Shown: positions 9,677 through 18,643, counted from the stretch's first letter. The stretch is 42,858 nt of DNA from UMGS1663 sp963558185 (GCA_963558185.1 CAUWFE010000013.1:1-42858), one strand, 5' to 3'. Notes: generated by a model from the sequence alone, not told the origin. Translations and numbers: made by a program.

Positions 9677-10150
9677 ATGGCAATTCGTAATATAAGACAA
9701 GAAAATGATGAAATATTAAGAAAAAAATCTAAAGAAGTAGAAGAGGTAGATGACAAAATAAGAGAACTTTTAGATGATATGGTAGAAACAATGCATAAAT
9801 ACAATGGAGTTGGATTAGCTGCTGTTCAGGTTGGAATACTAAAAAGAGTAATTGTAATAGATTTATATGATGGAAAAGGTGTAAAAAAATTTATTAATCC
9901 AGTAATAAAAAAATCAAAAGGATCACATGAAGTAGAAGAAGGATGTTTAAGTTTTCCAAATAAATATGCAAAAACAGTTAGACCAGAAGAAGTAACAGTA
10001 GAAGCACTAAATGAAAATGGTAAAAAAATAAAGGTAACAGCAAAAGATTTATATGCACAAGCTTTATGTCATGAAATAGATCATTTAGATGGAATATTAT
10101 TTGTAGACAATATGTTACCAGGAACATTAGAATATGTAGAAAATAATTAA
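9677..10150 (+). CDS. def: Peptide deformylase
   Basis: Removes the formyl group from the N-terminal Met of new proteins. The 157-residue product has all three active-site motifs: GVGLAAVQVG near residue 43, EGCLSFP near 87 with the metal-binding Cys, and HEIDHLDG near 131 with the two metal-binding His and the catalytic Glu. It starts 14 bases after priA with AAGGAGTGG as ribosome site, and is followed by fmt, which adds the same formyl group to Met-tRNA. Confidence 0.96.
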   Translation: MAIRNIRQENDEILRKKSKEVEEVDDKIRELLDDMVETMHKYNGVGLAAVQVGILKRVIVIDLYDGKGVKKFINPVIKKSKGSHEVEEGCLSFPNKYAKTVRPEEVTVEALNENGKKIKVTAKDLYAQALCHEIDHLDGILFVDNMLPGTLEYVENN

Positions 10151-10176
10151 CATAAGTGGAAAGGATAAAGTTAAAT

Positions 10177-11115
10177 ATGAGAATTATTTTTATGGGAACA
10201 CCAGACTTTGCTAGAGAATCTTTAAGATGTATATATGAAGCAGGTCATGAAATTATAGGAGTTGTTACAAATCCAGATAGACCAAAAGGTAGAGGAATGA
10301 AGATGATACCTTCACCTGTAAAAGAATATGCGTTAGAAAAAGAACTAGAGATATTTCAACCAGAAAAAGTAAGGAAAAATGAAGAATTTATAGAAAAAAT
10401 TAGAAAATTAAATCCAGAATGTATATGTGTTGTAGCATATGGAAAAATTCTTCCAAAAGAAATATTAGATATACCTCAACATGGTTGTATAAATGTACAT
10501 GCTTCACTATTGCCTAAATATAGAGGAGCAGCACCTATTCAATGGGCTGTTATAAACGGAGAAGAAAAAACAGGTGTAACAACAATGTACATGGATGAGG
10601 GAATGGATACAGGAGATATAATTTTAACTGAAGAAACAAAAATAGGAGAAAACGAAACAACAGGGGAATTATGGGAAAGACTTTCTAAAATAGGAGGAAA
10701 TCTATTAGTAGAAACTTTAAAAAATATAGAAAAAGGGATAGCAGTAAGAAAGAAACAAGGAGAAGATTTTTCAATGGCTCCAATGTTAGATAAGGAAATA
10801 GCACATATTAATTGGGAAGAACAAACGGCTGAGCAAATAAAAAATTTAATAAGAGGCTTAAACCCTATAATGGGAGCATATGCTTTTTTAGAAGGAAAAA
10901 AAATAAAATTTTGGAAAGCAAAAGTAATCGAAACACAAACTAAAAATAATGAGCCAGGAACAATTATAAAAGCTAATTCAAAAGAAGGTATGTATATACA
11001 AACAAAACAAGGAACTTTAGCAATAGAAGAGATACAAGCAGAAAATTCAAAAAGAATGCCAATTTGTGATTTCTTAAGAGGAAATGCAATAGAAGAAGGA
11101 AGCAAATTACAATAA
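10177..11115 (+). CDS. fmt: Methionyl-tRNA formyltransferase
   Basis: Transfers a formyl group from 10-formyl-tetrahydrofolate to initiator Met-tRNA. The chosen ATG 10177 gives MRIIFMGTPDFA, the standard start; a GTG at 10156 would add seven residues and lies on the ribosome site. The 312-residue product has the catalytic region NVHASLLPKYRGAAPIQWA near residue 105, with the Asn-His pair, and a C-terminal tRNA-binding domain (INWEEQTAEQIKNLIRGLNP). Fhs (15439) supplies the folate pool it draws on. No clear terminator follows; a promoter for the next unit lies 44 bases downstream. Confidence 0.95.
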   Translation: MRIIFMGTPDFARESLRCIYEAGHEIIGVVTNPDRPKGRGMKMIPSPVKEYALEKELEIFQPEKVRKNEEFIEKIRKLNPECICVVAYGKILPKEILDIPQHGCINVHASLLPKYRGAAPIQWAVINGEEKTGVTTMYMDEGMDTGDIILTEETKIGENETTGELWERLSKIGGNLLVETLKNIEKGIAVRKKQGEDFSMAPMLDKEIAHINWEEQTAEQIKNLIRGLNPIMGAYAFLEGKKIKFWKAKVIETQTKNNEPGTIIKANSKEGMYIQTKQGTLAIEEIQAENSKRMPICDFLRGNAIEEGSKLQ

Positions 11116-11158
11116 AAACAAATGTTACAAAAAATAAATAAAAAAATTAAAAAAACTG

Positions 11159-11187
11159 TTGTAAAAATACGCAGATATTGGTATACT
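11159..11187 (+). promoter_or_regulatory. Promoter of the Asp23 unit
   Basis: TTGTAA and TATACT with a 17-base spacer. The leader to the ATG at 11238 would be about 45 bases, with AAGGAGG before the start. Confidence 0.65.
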
Positions 11188-11237
11188 AATAGTAGCTAAA
11201 ATAAAAAACAAATGGATAAAATTAAGGAGGTCTTATT

Positions 11238-11669
11238 ATGGAAAATGAAGAAAAAAAAGAAGAAGTAATAGTAAATGAACAAGGTGAAATTGTACTTGCA
11301 GACAATAGTGAAATAAAAATTGCAGATGAAGTTGTTGCTGTTATTGCAGGTTTTGCTGTTTCTGAAGTACCAGGTGTTTCAAACATGGCAGGTGGATTTG
11401 CAGGTGGAATTACAGAAGTATTAAGTGGAAAGAAAAATTTAGCAAAAGGAATTAAAGTAGAAGCAGGAGAAAAAGAAACAAAAATTGACGTTAATATAAT
11501 AGTAGAATATGGAGTAAGAATTCCAGATGTTGCTTTTGAAATTCAAAACAGAGTAAAAAAAGCAGTTGAAACAATGACCGGTTTATCAGTAGTAGAAGTT
11601 AATGTACATGTACAAGGTGTTAATACAGATGCTAAAATGAATACAGAAGGAAATGAAACACAAGAATAA
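11238..11669 (+). CDS. Asp23/Gls24 family envelope stress protein
   Basis: A 143-residue protein with the Asp23 core: IADEVVAVIAGFAVSEVPGV, then GIKVEAGEKETKIDVNIIVEYG and IPDVAFEIQNRVKKAVETMTG, and VVEVNVHVQGV at the end. In Staphylococcus aureus Asp23 coats the inner face of the membrane, held by AmaP, and responds to alkaline or envelope stress. The next genes here are AmaP-like and DUF2273, the same trio. In Bacillus subtilis the paralogue yloU lies beside rpmB and spoVM; here those are 7 kb away. The N-terminal 15 residues are acidic and unstructured. Confidence 0.9.
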   Translation: MENEEKKEEVIVNEQGEIVLADNSEIKIADEVVAVIAGFAVSEVPGVSNMAGGFAGGITEVLSGKKNLAKGIKVEAGEKETKIDVNIIVEYGVRIPDVAFEIQNRVKKAVETMTGLSVVEVNVHVQGVNTDAKMNTEGNETQE

Positions 11670-11684
11670 AATTTTAACTAAATA

Positions 11685-11708
11685 AAGGGCGTTTTTTATA
11701 GCGCCCTT
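11685..11708 (+). promoter_or_regulatory. Intergenic hairpin between asp23 and amaP-like gene
   Basis: AAGGGCG (11685-11691) pairs with CGCCCTT (11702-11708) across a T-rich 10-base loop. The T run is in the loop, not after the stem, so it is a poor terminator. It may stabilise or process the asp23 mRNA so that the coat protein is made in excess over its anchor (inference). Confidence 0.45.
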
Positions 11709-11739
11709 GTTAAATTAGAAGAGAAAGAAGGAAAAAGAT

Positions 11740-12303
11740 ATGAAATTTTTTGATAAATTAGGATTAATACTATTTTCAAGCTTAATATTAATATTATCCA
11801 TTATTGTAGTAGTTATGTGCTTTGGATGGCTAAATCTTGACATGATGGGAACTTTAATAAAAAATATGTTTGATAGTTCAACAACAACTAGTATCTTATT
11901 AGGAATATCAATTGCATTAATTGCACTTGCAATAAAATGTATTTTCTTTCCATCAGATGAAAAAACTATTAATGGAATAAAAGATGGAATTATTTTAAAA
12001 AATGCAGATGGAGAACTTGTTATATCAAAAACAACATTAGAGGAATTAGTGAATAATATAGTAAAGGGTTTTGATAGTGCACAAGATGCTACAACAAAAA
12101 TTATAGTAGATAATAATGGAGGACTAGTTGTAAATGTAATTCTTAGTGTTACAAAAGATGCAATTATAAAAGAGCTATCTACTAATTTACAAACAAGCAT
12201 AAAAAGTTCTATAAAAAAAGTTTCGGATTTAGAAGTAAAAGAAGTTAATATTAGTATAAAAAAATTGCAAGAACAAGAAAATGTTATAGGAACAATGAAT
12301 TAA
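11740..12303 (+). CDS. amaP: AmaP-like membrane anchor for Asp23
   Basis: A 187-residue protein with two N-terminal membrane segments (LGLILFSSLILILSIIVVVM and ILLGISIALIALAIKCIFF) and a C-terminal cytoplasmic part ending in an Asp23-like stretch (LVISKTTLEELVNNIV, VNVILSV, VKEVNISIKKL). This layout is that of AmaP, the alkaline-shock membrane anchor. It lies 70 bases after asp23 and 16 before the DUF2273 gene. Confidence 0.82.
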   Translation: MKFFDKLGLILFSSLILILSIIVVVMCFGWLNLDMMGTLIKNMFDSSTTTSILLGISIALIALAIKCIFFPSDEKTINGIKDGIILKNADGELVISKTTLEELVNNIVKGFDSAQDATTKIIVDNNGGLVVNVILSVTKDAIIKELSTNLQTSIKSSIKKVSDLEVKEVNISIKKLQEQENVIGTMN

Positions 12304-12319
12304 TTAAGAGGTGATTTTT

Positions 12320-12523
12320 GTGGAAGAATTAAGGAAAATTTTTGCAACTTATGGGGGAATGATTATAGGTGTATTAGTTGCTGTATTCATTTTCTTTACA
12401 GGGTTATATCAATTATTTGTAGGACTATTGTTAATAGTAGCTTGTGGGTATATTGGTAATTATATTCAAAAAAATAAAGATGAAGTAAAAGAAAAGGCAA
12501 AAAAATTTATTGATAAATTATAA
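12320..12523 (+). CDS. DUF2273 small membrane protein
   Basis: The start chosen is GTG 12320, spaced 5 bases from AGAGGTGA; a GTG at 12311 lies inside that ribosome site. The 67-residue product has two membrane segments (GMIIGVLVAVFIFFTGL and LFVGLLLIVACGYIGNYI) and a basic tail (KEKAKKFIDKL). DUF2273 proteins accompany Asp23 and AmaP in many Bacillota; their own function is not settled. The gene sits 14 bases before nusB. Confidence 0.8.
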   Translation: MEELRKIFATYGGMIIGVLVAVFIFFTGLYQLFVGLLLIVACGYIGNYIQKNKDEVKEKAKKFIDKL

Positions 12524-12537
12524 GAAAGGTTTATACT

Positions 12538-12948
12538 ATGAAAAGAACAGAAATTAGAGAAGTAACATTTTCAATATTATATACAAGAGAAGTTCAAAAA
12601 GATTTAAATGAAGAAGAATTAGATTTTTTACTAGAACAAAATAATGTTCAAAATAAAGCAGACCAAAAAGATGTAAAGAAAAATCTTTTTGGTGTTCAGG
12701 AACATATTAAAGAAATTGATGATTTAATAAGTGAAAATTTAAAAGAAAAATGGACAATAGAAAGAATTTCTAAGATAAACCTTTCTATTTTAAGACTTGC
12801 TATTTATGAATTATTATATACAGAAGTACCTTTCAAAGTAGTTGTAAATGAGGCGGTAGAACTTGCAAAAAAATATGGAGAAGATAACTCAAAAATATTT
12901 GTAAATGGAGTTCTAGCAAGTGTTATAAAAAATAAAAATATAAATTAA
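12538..12948 (+). CDS. nusB: Transcription antitermination factor NusB
   Basis: NusB with NusE (S10) binds boxA in rRNA operons. The 136-residue product shows the all-helical family pattern: REVTFSILYTREVQ at the start, WTIERISKINLSILRLAIYELLY and VVVNEAVELAKKYGEDNSKIFVNGVLASV at the end. Length is normal. The order nusB-xseA-xseB is the common one in Bacillota. Confidence 0.95.
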   Translation: MKRTEIREVTFSILYTREVQKDLNEEELDFLLEQNNVQNKADQKDVKKNLFGVQEHIKEIDDLISENLKEKWTIERISKINLSILRLAIYELLYTEVPFKVVVNEAVELAKKYGEDNSKIFVNGVLASVIKNKNIN

Positions 12949-12961
12949 AGAGGAATGTAAA

Positions 12962-14152
12962 TTGAAATATAATCCAATTACAGTAACAGAATTAAATACA
13001 TATGTAAAGAATAAAATAGAGGATGATGAATACTTAAATAATGTGTTAGTAAAAGGTGAAATATCAAATTTTAAACATCACTATACAGGTCATATGTATT
13101 TTACTTTAAAAGATGAAAATTGTTTGATAAAATGTGTAATGTTTAAAACATATACTAACACATTAAATTTTGTTCCAAAAGATGGTTCAAAAGTAATAAT
13201 ACTAGGAAAAGTTTCTGTATTTGAAAGAGATGGAGTATACCAAATTTATGCAAAGGCAATGAAAGAAGATGGAATTGGAGATTTATATGCAGAATATGAA
13301 AAGCTGAAAGCAAAACTTGCTGAAGAAGGGTTATTTGAATCAAACCATAAAAAGAAAATACCATTTATGCCAAAATGCATAGGAGTTCTAACTTCAAATA
13401 CTGGAGCTGTAATAAGAGATATTATAAATGTATCAACCAGAAGAAATCCACATGTATATATAAAATTATTACCAGTGCCAGTGCAAGGAACAGGTGCAGC
13501 AGAAAAAATTGTGAAAGCAATTGAAACAATGAATGAAAAGAAACTAGCAGATGTAATAATATTAGCTAGAGGCGGAGGGTCATTAGAAGATTTATGGCCA
13601 TTTAATGAAGAAATTGTAGCAAGAGCAATATATAAATCAGAACTACCAATAATATCAGCAGTAGGTCATGAAACAGATTTTACTATTTCAGATTTCGTTG
13701 CAGACCTAAGAGCTCCAACACCATCAGCAGCTGCAGAATTAGCGGTGCCTAATATAGAAGAGGTAAAACTTAAAATAGAAAATAATAAAAATAGATTTAG
13801 GCAAGCTTTAAAAAGAAAAATGGAATTAATAAGATTACGCTATGAAAAATGTATTAATAGCAAAAGCTTTAAAGATCCTATGCAAAAAATAAATGAATAT
13901 CGTATGATACTAGATATGAGAGTAAAAAGCATAGAAGGAAGTATTAACAAAAAAGTACAAGAAAAAAAGACAAAAATGATAGCAAACATTGCAAAATTAG
14001 ATGCACTTAGCCCATTAAAAACTTTAACAAGAGGGTATTCAATTATAGAAAATAATGAAAACAAAGTCATAAATAGTGTGGATAAATTACAAACAGGAGA
14101 AATTGTACATTTAATATTAAAAGATGGAAAAAAAGATGCAAAAATTTTATAA
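12962..14152 (+). CDS. xseA: Exodeoxyribonuclease VII large subunit
   Basis: A TTG start at 12962 follows AGAGGAATG. The 396-residue product has the N-terminal OB-fold (ITVTELNTYVKNKIEDDEYL, LVKGEISNFKHHYTGHMYF), the catalytic region GVLTSNTGAVIRDIINVSTRRNP and ILARGGGSLEDLWPFNEE, AVGHETDFTISDFVADLRAPTPSAAAELA, then long helices. With XseB it degrades single-stranded DNA to short oligonucleotides. A hypothetical gene separates it from xseB, which is unusual. Confidence 0.95.
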   Translation: MKYNPITVTELNTYVKNKIEDDEYLNNVLVKGEISNFKHHYTGHMYFTLKDENCLIKCVMFKTYTNTLNFVPKDGSKVIILGKVSVFERDGVYQIYAKAMKEDGIGDLYAEYEKLKAKLAEEGLFESNHKKKIPFMPKCIGVLTSNTGAVIRDIINVSTRRNPHVYIKLLPVPVQGTGAAEKIVKAIETMNEKKLADVIILARGGGSLEDLWPFNEEIVARAIYKSELPIISAVGHETDFTISDFVADLRAPTPSAAAELAVPNIEEVKLKIENNKNRFRQALKRKMELIRLRYEKCINSKSFKDPMQKINEYRMILDMRVKSIEGSINKKVQEKKTKMIANIAKLDALSPLKTLTRGYSIIENNENKVINSVDKLQTGEIVHLILKDGKKDAKIL

Positions 14153-14239
14153 AGAAATTTTTGATTTGCAAATATGTGCAGATTAAATATACAAAAAATT
14201 TATATGCAATAAATGCAATATACGAAAGGAGAAATTTAA

Positions 14240-14719
14240 ATGAAAAAAAGTAATAATAAAGTATTAACAATAATACTTATAATTTTATTAATAGCATTAA
14301 TTGGATTAATAATGTGGGTAATACAAAAAAATGAACAAGGAAATGGAACAATTACAACAGCTAATAGAATTTATAATGAAACAAAAAACGAGTTAAATGA
14401 GCAAGAAATAAATACAAATATACAAACAAATGCAGAACAAAATAATAATGTAGTAAATAATGAAATTTCAAAAGAAAATGAAGTACAAGGAAACTCATCT
14501 TCAGAAACTTTTGAGGAAGACCCAAAAACAGAAGAAGAAAAAGCAATAGAAATAGCCAAAAAAGACTGGGGAAATACTACAGGTGTATATTTTGATGTAG
14601 ATGGAATTGAACCATCAGGAGAATATAGGGTATTAGTTACTAAAGATACTAAATTAATAGCTTATTACATGGTTAATGTGTCAAATGAAACTTTCACTAA
14701 AAAAGTATTAAATAACTAG
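14240..14719 (+). CDS. Single-pass membrane protein of unknown function
   Basis: A 159-residue product with one N-terminal membrane segment (VLTIILIILLIALIGLIMWV), an Asn/Glu-rich linker, and a C-terminal folded part of about 60 residues (EEKAIEIAKKDWGNTTGVYFDV, GEYRVLVTKDTKLIAYYMVNV). The C-terminal part resembles small PepSY-like or similar beta-rich extracellular domains, but I cannot assign it. It is inserted between xseA and xseB, 18 bases before the latter, so likely cotranscribed. AAAGGAG precedes the ATG. Confidence 0.75.
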   Translation: MKKSNNKVLTIILIILLIALIGLIMWVIQKNEQGNGTITTANRIYNETKNELNEQEINTNIQTNAEQNNNVVNNEISKENEVQGNSSSETFEEDPKTEEEKAIEIAKKDWGNTTGVYFDVDGIEPSGEYRVLVTKDTKLIAYYMVNVSNETFTKKVLNN

Positions 14720-14737
14720 TAGAAAGAAGGAAAAAGT

Positions 14738-14971
14738 ATGGAAGAAATAGATTTTGAACAAGCAATGCAAGGTTTAGAACAAATAGCTCAAGAATTAGAA
14801 AAAGGCGATTTAAGCTTAGAAAAATCTTTAACAAAATTTGAAGAAGGAATGAAACTTTCTAAAAAGTGTAATGAAATATTAGAAAATGCAGAAAAGAAAG
14901 TAACAATTTTATTAGAAAAAGAAGGAAATTTAACTGAGGAAAATTTTAATCCAGAAAGTAACCAAGATTAA
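14738..14971 (+). CDS. xseB: Exodeoxyribonuclease VII small subunit
   Basis: A 77-residue helical protein with the XseB pattern FEQAMQGLEQIAQELEKGDL, SLEKSLTKFEEGMKLSKKC and LENAEKKVTIL. Several copies bind each XseA helical arm. AGAAGGA precedes the start. The following gene begins 19 bases later. Confidence 0.93.
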   Translation: MEEIDFEQAMQGLEQIAQELEKGDLSLEKSLTKFEEGMKLSKKCNEILENAEKKVTILLEKEGNLTEENFNPESNQD

Positions 14972-14990
14972 AATATAGAAGGGGATAACA

Positions 14991-15422
14991 ATGGAATTTT
15001 ACGAACAATACAAATATTTAATGGTTCCATTCCTAGTATGGTTTTGTATACAATTATTTAAACTATTATGGGATTTGGTAACAACACATAAATTTAATTT
15101 TAAAAGAATTTTAGGGGCTGGAGGAATGCCAAGTTCTCATTCCGCAGTTGTTACATGTTTAGCAACAATGATAGGAAGAGCAGAAGGAACAACAGCACCT
15201 ATATTTGCATTATCTGTAGTATTTGCAGCAGTTGTAATGTATGATGCAGCAGGAGTTAGAAGAGCAGCTGGAAAACAAGCAAAATTATTAAATAAAATAG
15301 CAGAAACTCCAGGTCTTACAGGAATTCAAGTAACAGAAAAATTGCAAGAAGTGTTAGGTCATACACCAAAGCAAGTACTTGTTGGAGCAATTATAGGAAT
15401 TATTGTAGGTTTAATAGCCTAA
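14991..15422 (+). CDS. Divergent PAP2-family membrane protein (DUF212)
   Basis: A 143-residue membrane protein of the DUF212 (acid phosphatase/vanadium haloperoxidase-related, YuiD-like) family. The marks are GAGGMPSSHSAVVTCLATMI with the SxxH box, VVMYDAAGVRRAAGKQA, and the tail GHTPKQVLVGAIIGIIVGLI. Probably a membrane phosphatase on lipid-linked substrates; the natural substrate is unknown. It lies 16 bases before fhs. Confidence 0.88.
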   Translation: MEFYEQYKYLMVPFLVWFCIQLFKLLWDLVTTHKFNFKRILGAGGMPSSHSAVVTCLATMIGRAEGTTAPIFALSVVFAAVVMYDAAGVRRAAGKQAKLLNKIAETPGLTGIQVTEKLQEVLGHTPKQVLVGAIIGIIVGLIA

Positions 15423-15438
15423 GAAATTGGAGGTAAAA

Positions 15439-17094
15439 ATGAAAGATATTGAAATTGCTAAAAAAGCAAAAATAGAAAAAATATCTGAAATTGCCAAAAA
15501 AATAGACATTAGTGAAGATAAGTTAGAATATTATGGAAAAGATAAAGCAAAAATAAATATTGATGATATTAATGAAAAAAAAGAAGAAGGAAAATTAATA
15601 TTAGTAACAGCTATTAATCCAACTCCGTTAGGAGAAGGAAAAACAACAGTATCAATAGGATTAGCAGATGCTTTACACAAAATTGGAAAAAAGACAATTT
15701 TAACTTTAAGGGAACCTTCATTAGGTCCTGTATTTGGAATAAAAGGAGGAGCAACAGGAGGAGGTTACTCACAAGTGCTTCCTATGGTGGATATCAATTT
15801 GCATTTTACAGGAGATATACATGCAATTACCTCTGCAAATAATTTATTGTCAGCAATTATAGATAATCACATATATCATGGAAATATATTAAATATAAAA
15901 AGAGTTACATGGAAAAGATGTGTAGATTTAAATGATAGACAATTAAGAGTAGTAAATACTGGCTTATCAAACGAAAAGAACATTGTGCCACGAGAAGATG
16001 GATTTGACATCTCAGTAGCTTCTGAAATTATGGCGATACTATGTTTATCAAAAGACAGAAAAGACTTAAAAAATAGATTAGGAAGAATTGTAATAGGATA
16101 TGATAATAATGAAAAACCAATTACTGCTAAAGATTTAAAAGCAGATGGAGCAATGGCTGTATTATTAAAAGATGCTATAAAACCTAATTTAGTGCAAACA
16201 TTAGAACATACACCAACATTTATTCATGGAGGACCATTTGCCAATATTGCACATGGATGCAACAGTGTAATAGCTACAAAATTAGCACTTAATTTATCCG
16301 AATATTGTGTAACAGAGGCAGGCTTTGGAGCAGACCTAGGAGCAGAAAAGTTCTTAGATATTAAAACAAGAATATTAGAAAAAACACCAGATACAGTAGT
16401 TATAGTAGCAACATTGAAAGCTTTAAAATATCATGGAGGTGCTACAAAAGAAAATGCAATAAATGAAAATGAACAAGCATTAAAATGTGGAATACATAAT
16501 TTAATGAAACATATAGAAAATATAACTGAAAAATTTAATATACCAGCAGTTGTAGCAATTAACCATTATACACAAGATTCAGAAAAAGAAATTAACATTT
16601 TACAAGAAGAACTAAACAAAAACAATGTACAAATGAGTTTAGTAGAATGTTGGGAAAAAGGTTCAGAAGGAAGTATTGATTTAGCACAAAAAGTAATAAA
16701 ATCATGTGAAAATAAAAAAGAATTCAAATATATATATAATTTAAATGACAGTATTGAACAAAAAATAACAGCAGTTGCAACTAAAATCTATGGAGCAAAG
16801 AACGTAGAATTTGCAAAAGAGGCAAAAGAGCAAATTCAAAAAATTGAATCTATCGGATATGGAAAATTGCCGATATGTATAGCTAAAACACAATATTCAT
16901 TATCAGATGATGCAAAAAACTTACAATGTTTAGAGCCATTTAATATTCATGTTAAAGATGTACAATTAAAAGCAGGAGCAGGATTTATAGTAATAATAAC
17001 TGGTAAAATTATGACAATGCCAGGACTTCCAATACATCCAGCAGCAGAAGAAATAGATATTACTGATAACAATGAAGTTATAGGAATATTTTAA
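15439..17094 (+). CDS. fhs: Formate-tetrahydrofolate ligase
   Basis: Makes 10-formyl-tetrahydrofolate from formate, ATP and tetrahydrofolate, feeding purine synthesis and Fmt. The ATG at 15439 is placed correctly after GGAGGT; a TTG 12 bases earlier falls on it. The 551-residue length is normal. Marks include the P-loop region NPTPLGEGKTTVSIGLADAL near residue 60, REPSLGPVFGIKGGATGGGY, FTGDIHAI, HGGPFANIAHG and the end PGLPIHPAAEEIDI. The enzyme also serves the acetogenic pathway, but nothing else of that pathway is here. Confidence 0.97.
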   Translation: MKDIEIAKKAKIEKISEIAKKIDISEDKLEYYGKDKAKINIDDINEKKEEGKLILVTAINPTPLGEGKTTVSIGLADALHKIGKKTILTLREPSLGPVFGIKGGATGGGYSQVLPMVDINLHFTGDIHAITSANNLLSAIIDNHIYHGNILNIKRVTWKRCVDLNDRQLRVVNTGLSNEKNIVPREDGFDISVASEIMAILCLSKDRKDLKNRLGRIVIGYDNNEKPITAKDLKADGAMAVLLKDAIKPNLVQTLEHTPTFIHGGPFANIAHGCNSVIATKLALNLSEYCVTEAGFGADLGAEKFLDIKTRILEKTPDTVVIVATLKALKYHGGATKENAINENEQALKCGIHNLMKHIENITEKFNIPAVVAINHYTQDSEKEINILQEELNKNNVQMSLVECWEKGSEGSIDLAQKVIKSCENKKEFKYIYNLNDSIEQKITAVATKIYGAKNVEFAKEAKEQIQKIESIGYGKLPICIAKTQYSLSDDAKNLQCLEPFNIHVKDVQLKAGAGFIVIITGKIMTMPGLPIHPAAEEIDITDNNEVIGIF

Positions 17095-17107
17095 GGAGGA
17101 AATAAAA

Positions 17108-18265
17108 TTGAGAAAAAAATGCTTAAAAATAGGAATTATTTTAACTATGCTACTAGCAATAATACAAAATGTGTATGCAACAGATGTAGTTACTAAAGAA
17201 AATAATATTGAAAATACAGTGGGGCAAACATCAAATGAAGTATCACAAAATAATAACAAAATAGCAGGAAACACAGGTGAAAATATACAAGATACATCTG
17301 CTACTGAGGAAGATAAATGGATATTATCAGATTATATAAATTATGCTGATGATATTGTAATTGATAAAATAGTTGATGGAAATGCATTTGTAATGGGAAA
17401 TAAAGTTACTGTTAAAGGTGAAATTGGTGGAAATTTATTTGTACTTGCAAACGAATTAATTGTAGAATCAACAGCAGTAGTATATTCTAGTATATTTGCA
17501 TGTGCAAATAATATACAATTTAATGGTGCTTGTTATGATATGTTTGCATCTTGTGCAAATTTTACAATGGGAGAACAATCATATATATCAAGAGATTTAA
17601 AAATCACATCAAATGTTTTTAATTTAAATGGTACAACAAGAAGAAATATATTTGCGAGTGTAGGAACTATAAATATGCAAGATACAGCAGTAGTAAACGG
17701 AAATTTAGAATATACAGCAAAAACAGAGCAAAATATAAATAAAGATAATATAGTAGGAGAAGTAAAATTCACTGAGTACCAAGTAATTAATAATGCAACA
17801 AGTTACATAGTTTCTTTTGTATCTAGCATATTATTTACATTAGTTATTGCATTATTTGTTATATTTTTAGCACCAAAATTTGCTAACACATTATCAGAAA
17901 TAAGTGTAAAAAAATTAGGAATAACAATAGGAATTGGCATTTTATCAATAATGGCATTTATTATAGCATTTATAGCATTATTATGCACAGGTATTGCTTC
18001 TAACATTGCATTACTATTATTAGGAATTATGACGATATTAATGCTTGTAAGTAATTCTATAGCATATATAATTATAGGAAAAGTAATTGCTAAAAAGATG
18101 AAATGGGAAGGAAAAGGAAAAGAATTATTAATAATTTTAGCTATTACTGCGATAGCACTATTAATTAACTTTATCCCAATTGTAGGAACATTATTAAGTA
18201 TTGTATTTATGTTACTAGGCCTAGGAAATATAATAACTACAATAATACCAATTAAAAATAAATAG
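17108..18265 (+). CDS. Exported bactofilin-like domain fused to membrane segments
   Basis: A TTG start at 17108 follows GGAGGA. The 385-residue product has a signal peptide (residues 1-24, ending VYA), a polar linker, then a beta-helix-like repeat region (about 75-220: VDGNAFVMGNKVTVKGEIGGN, LFVLANELIVES, SSIFACANNIQFNG, DMFASCANFTMG) of bactofilin type. Four or so membrane segments follow and a basic end. Bactofilins are usually cytoplasmic polymers; a version behind a signal peptide with a C-terminal membrane part is found in Clostridia and probably polymerises outside the membrane. The role is unknown. It is 13 bases from fhs, so likely cotranscribed. Confidence 0.75.
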   Translation: MRKKCLKIGIILTMLLAIIQNVYATDVVTKENNIENTVGQTSNEVSQNNNKIAGNTGENIQDTSATEEDKWILSDYINYADDIVIDKIVDGNAFVMGNKVTVKGEIGGNLFVLANELIVESTAVVYSSIFACANNIQFNGACYDMFASCANFTMGEQSYISRDLKITSNVFNLNGTTRRNIFASVGTINMQDTAVVNGNLEYTAKTEQNINKDNIVGEVKFTEYQVINNATSYIVSFVSSILFTLVIALFVIFLAPKFANTLSEISVKKLGITIGIGILSIMAFIIAFIALLCTGIASNIALLLLGIMTILMLVSNSIAYIIIGKVIAKKMKWEGKGKELLIILAITAIALLINFIPIVGTLLSIVFMLLGLGNIITTIIPIKNK

Positions 18266-18282
18266 AGTTATGTATAAAAATG

Positions 18283-18326
18283 GTGTACTTAAGATTTTTA
18301 ATTAAAATCTTAGGTGCACTTTTTTT
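18283..18326 (+). terminator. Intrinsic terminator after the fhs unit
   Basis: A 16-bp stem with G-U pairs (GTGTACTTAAGATTTT at 18283 with AAAATCTTAGGTGCAC ending at 18319), followed by seven T. Confidence 0.85.
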
Positions 18327-18384
18327 GTTTGTGTAACAAAAAACAATAAAAAAAATATAATAAAATAAAAGGAGGTAATAGATT

Positions 18385-18534
18385 ATGTTTTGTGCTTTTA
18401 AAAAAACAATTGGGGTATGTTTAGTAGGAATAGGTGTAGGAGTATTATTAGTGCTATTACTTCCTATAACAGGTTGGCTGTTTTTAATAGGAGCTGCAGT
18501 TTTATGTATGGGATTAGCATGGCTTTTCTGTTAA
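18385..18534 (+). CDS. 49-residue membrane protein upstream of spoVM
   Basis: ATG 18385 follows a perfect GGAGG (18371-18375). The product has two hydrophobic segments (VCLVGIGVGVLLVLLL and WLFLIGAAVLCMGLAWLF) with a Pro-Ile-Thr-Gly turn between them, and Cys near both ends. It starts MFCAFKKTIG. I do not know the family. It lies 30 bases before spoVM and is probably in the same transcript, so a sporulation link is possible (inference). Confidence 0.75.
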   Translation: MFCAFKKTIGVCLVGIGVGVLLVLLLPITGWLFLIGAAVLCMGLAWLFC

Positions 18535-18564
18535 AAGAATTGAGAAAAGAAAGGGGTAGAGTTT

Positions 18565-18636
18565 ATGACAATAGTAGTAAAAAAAGTTCCGAAATGTTTA
18601 AGAGGGATAGTAAAATTAATATTTAGAATTAAATAA
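18565..18636 (+). CDS. spoVM: SpoVM-like spore coat assembly peptide
   Basis: A 23-residue peptide, start ATG 18565 with AAGGGG upstream, too short for normal gene finding. The core KKVPKCLRGIVKLIF aligns with the SpoVM pattern K-x-P-K-F-L-x-G-I-V-R: the Pro, Lys, Leu and Gly-Ile-Val positions all agree, and the helix is amphipathic. SpoVM sits on the convex surface of the forespore membrane and recruits SpoIVA to start coat assembly. The locus supports the call: as in Bacillus subtilis, spoVM runs toward rpmB on the opposite strand. The first few residues differ from known versions. Confidence 0.82.
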   Translation: MTIVVKKVPKCLRGIVKLIFRIK

Positions 18637-18643
18637 CATACAT

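Noticed and set aside
11685..11708. Intrinsic terminator after asp23
   Set aside because: The T run is in the loop and none follows the stem, so it is listed as a hairpin instead.
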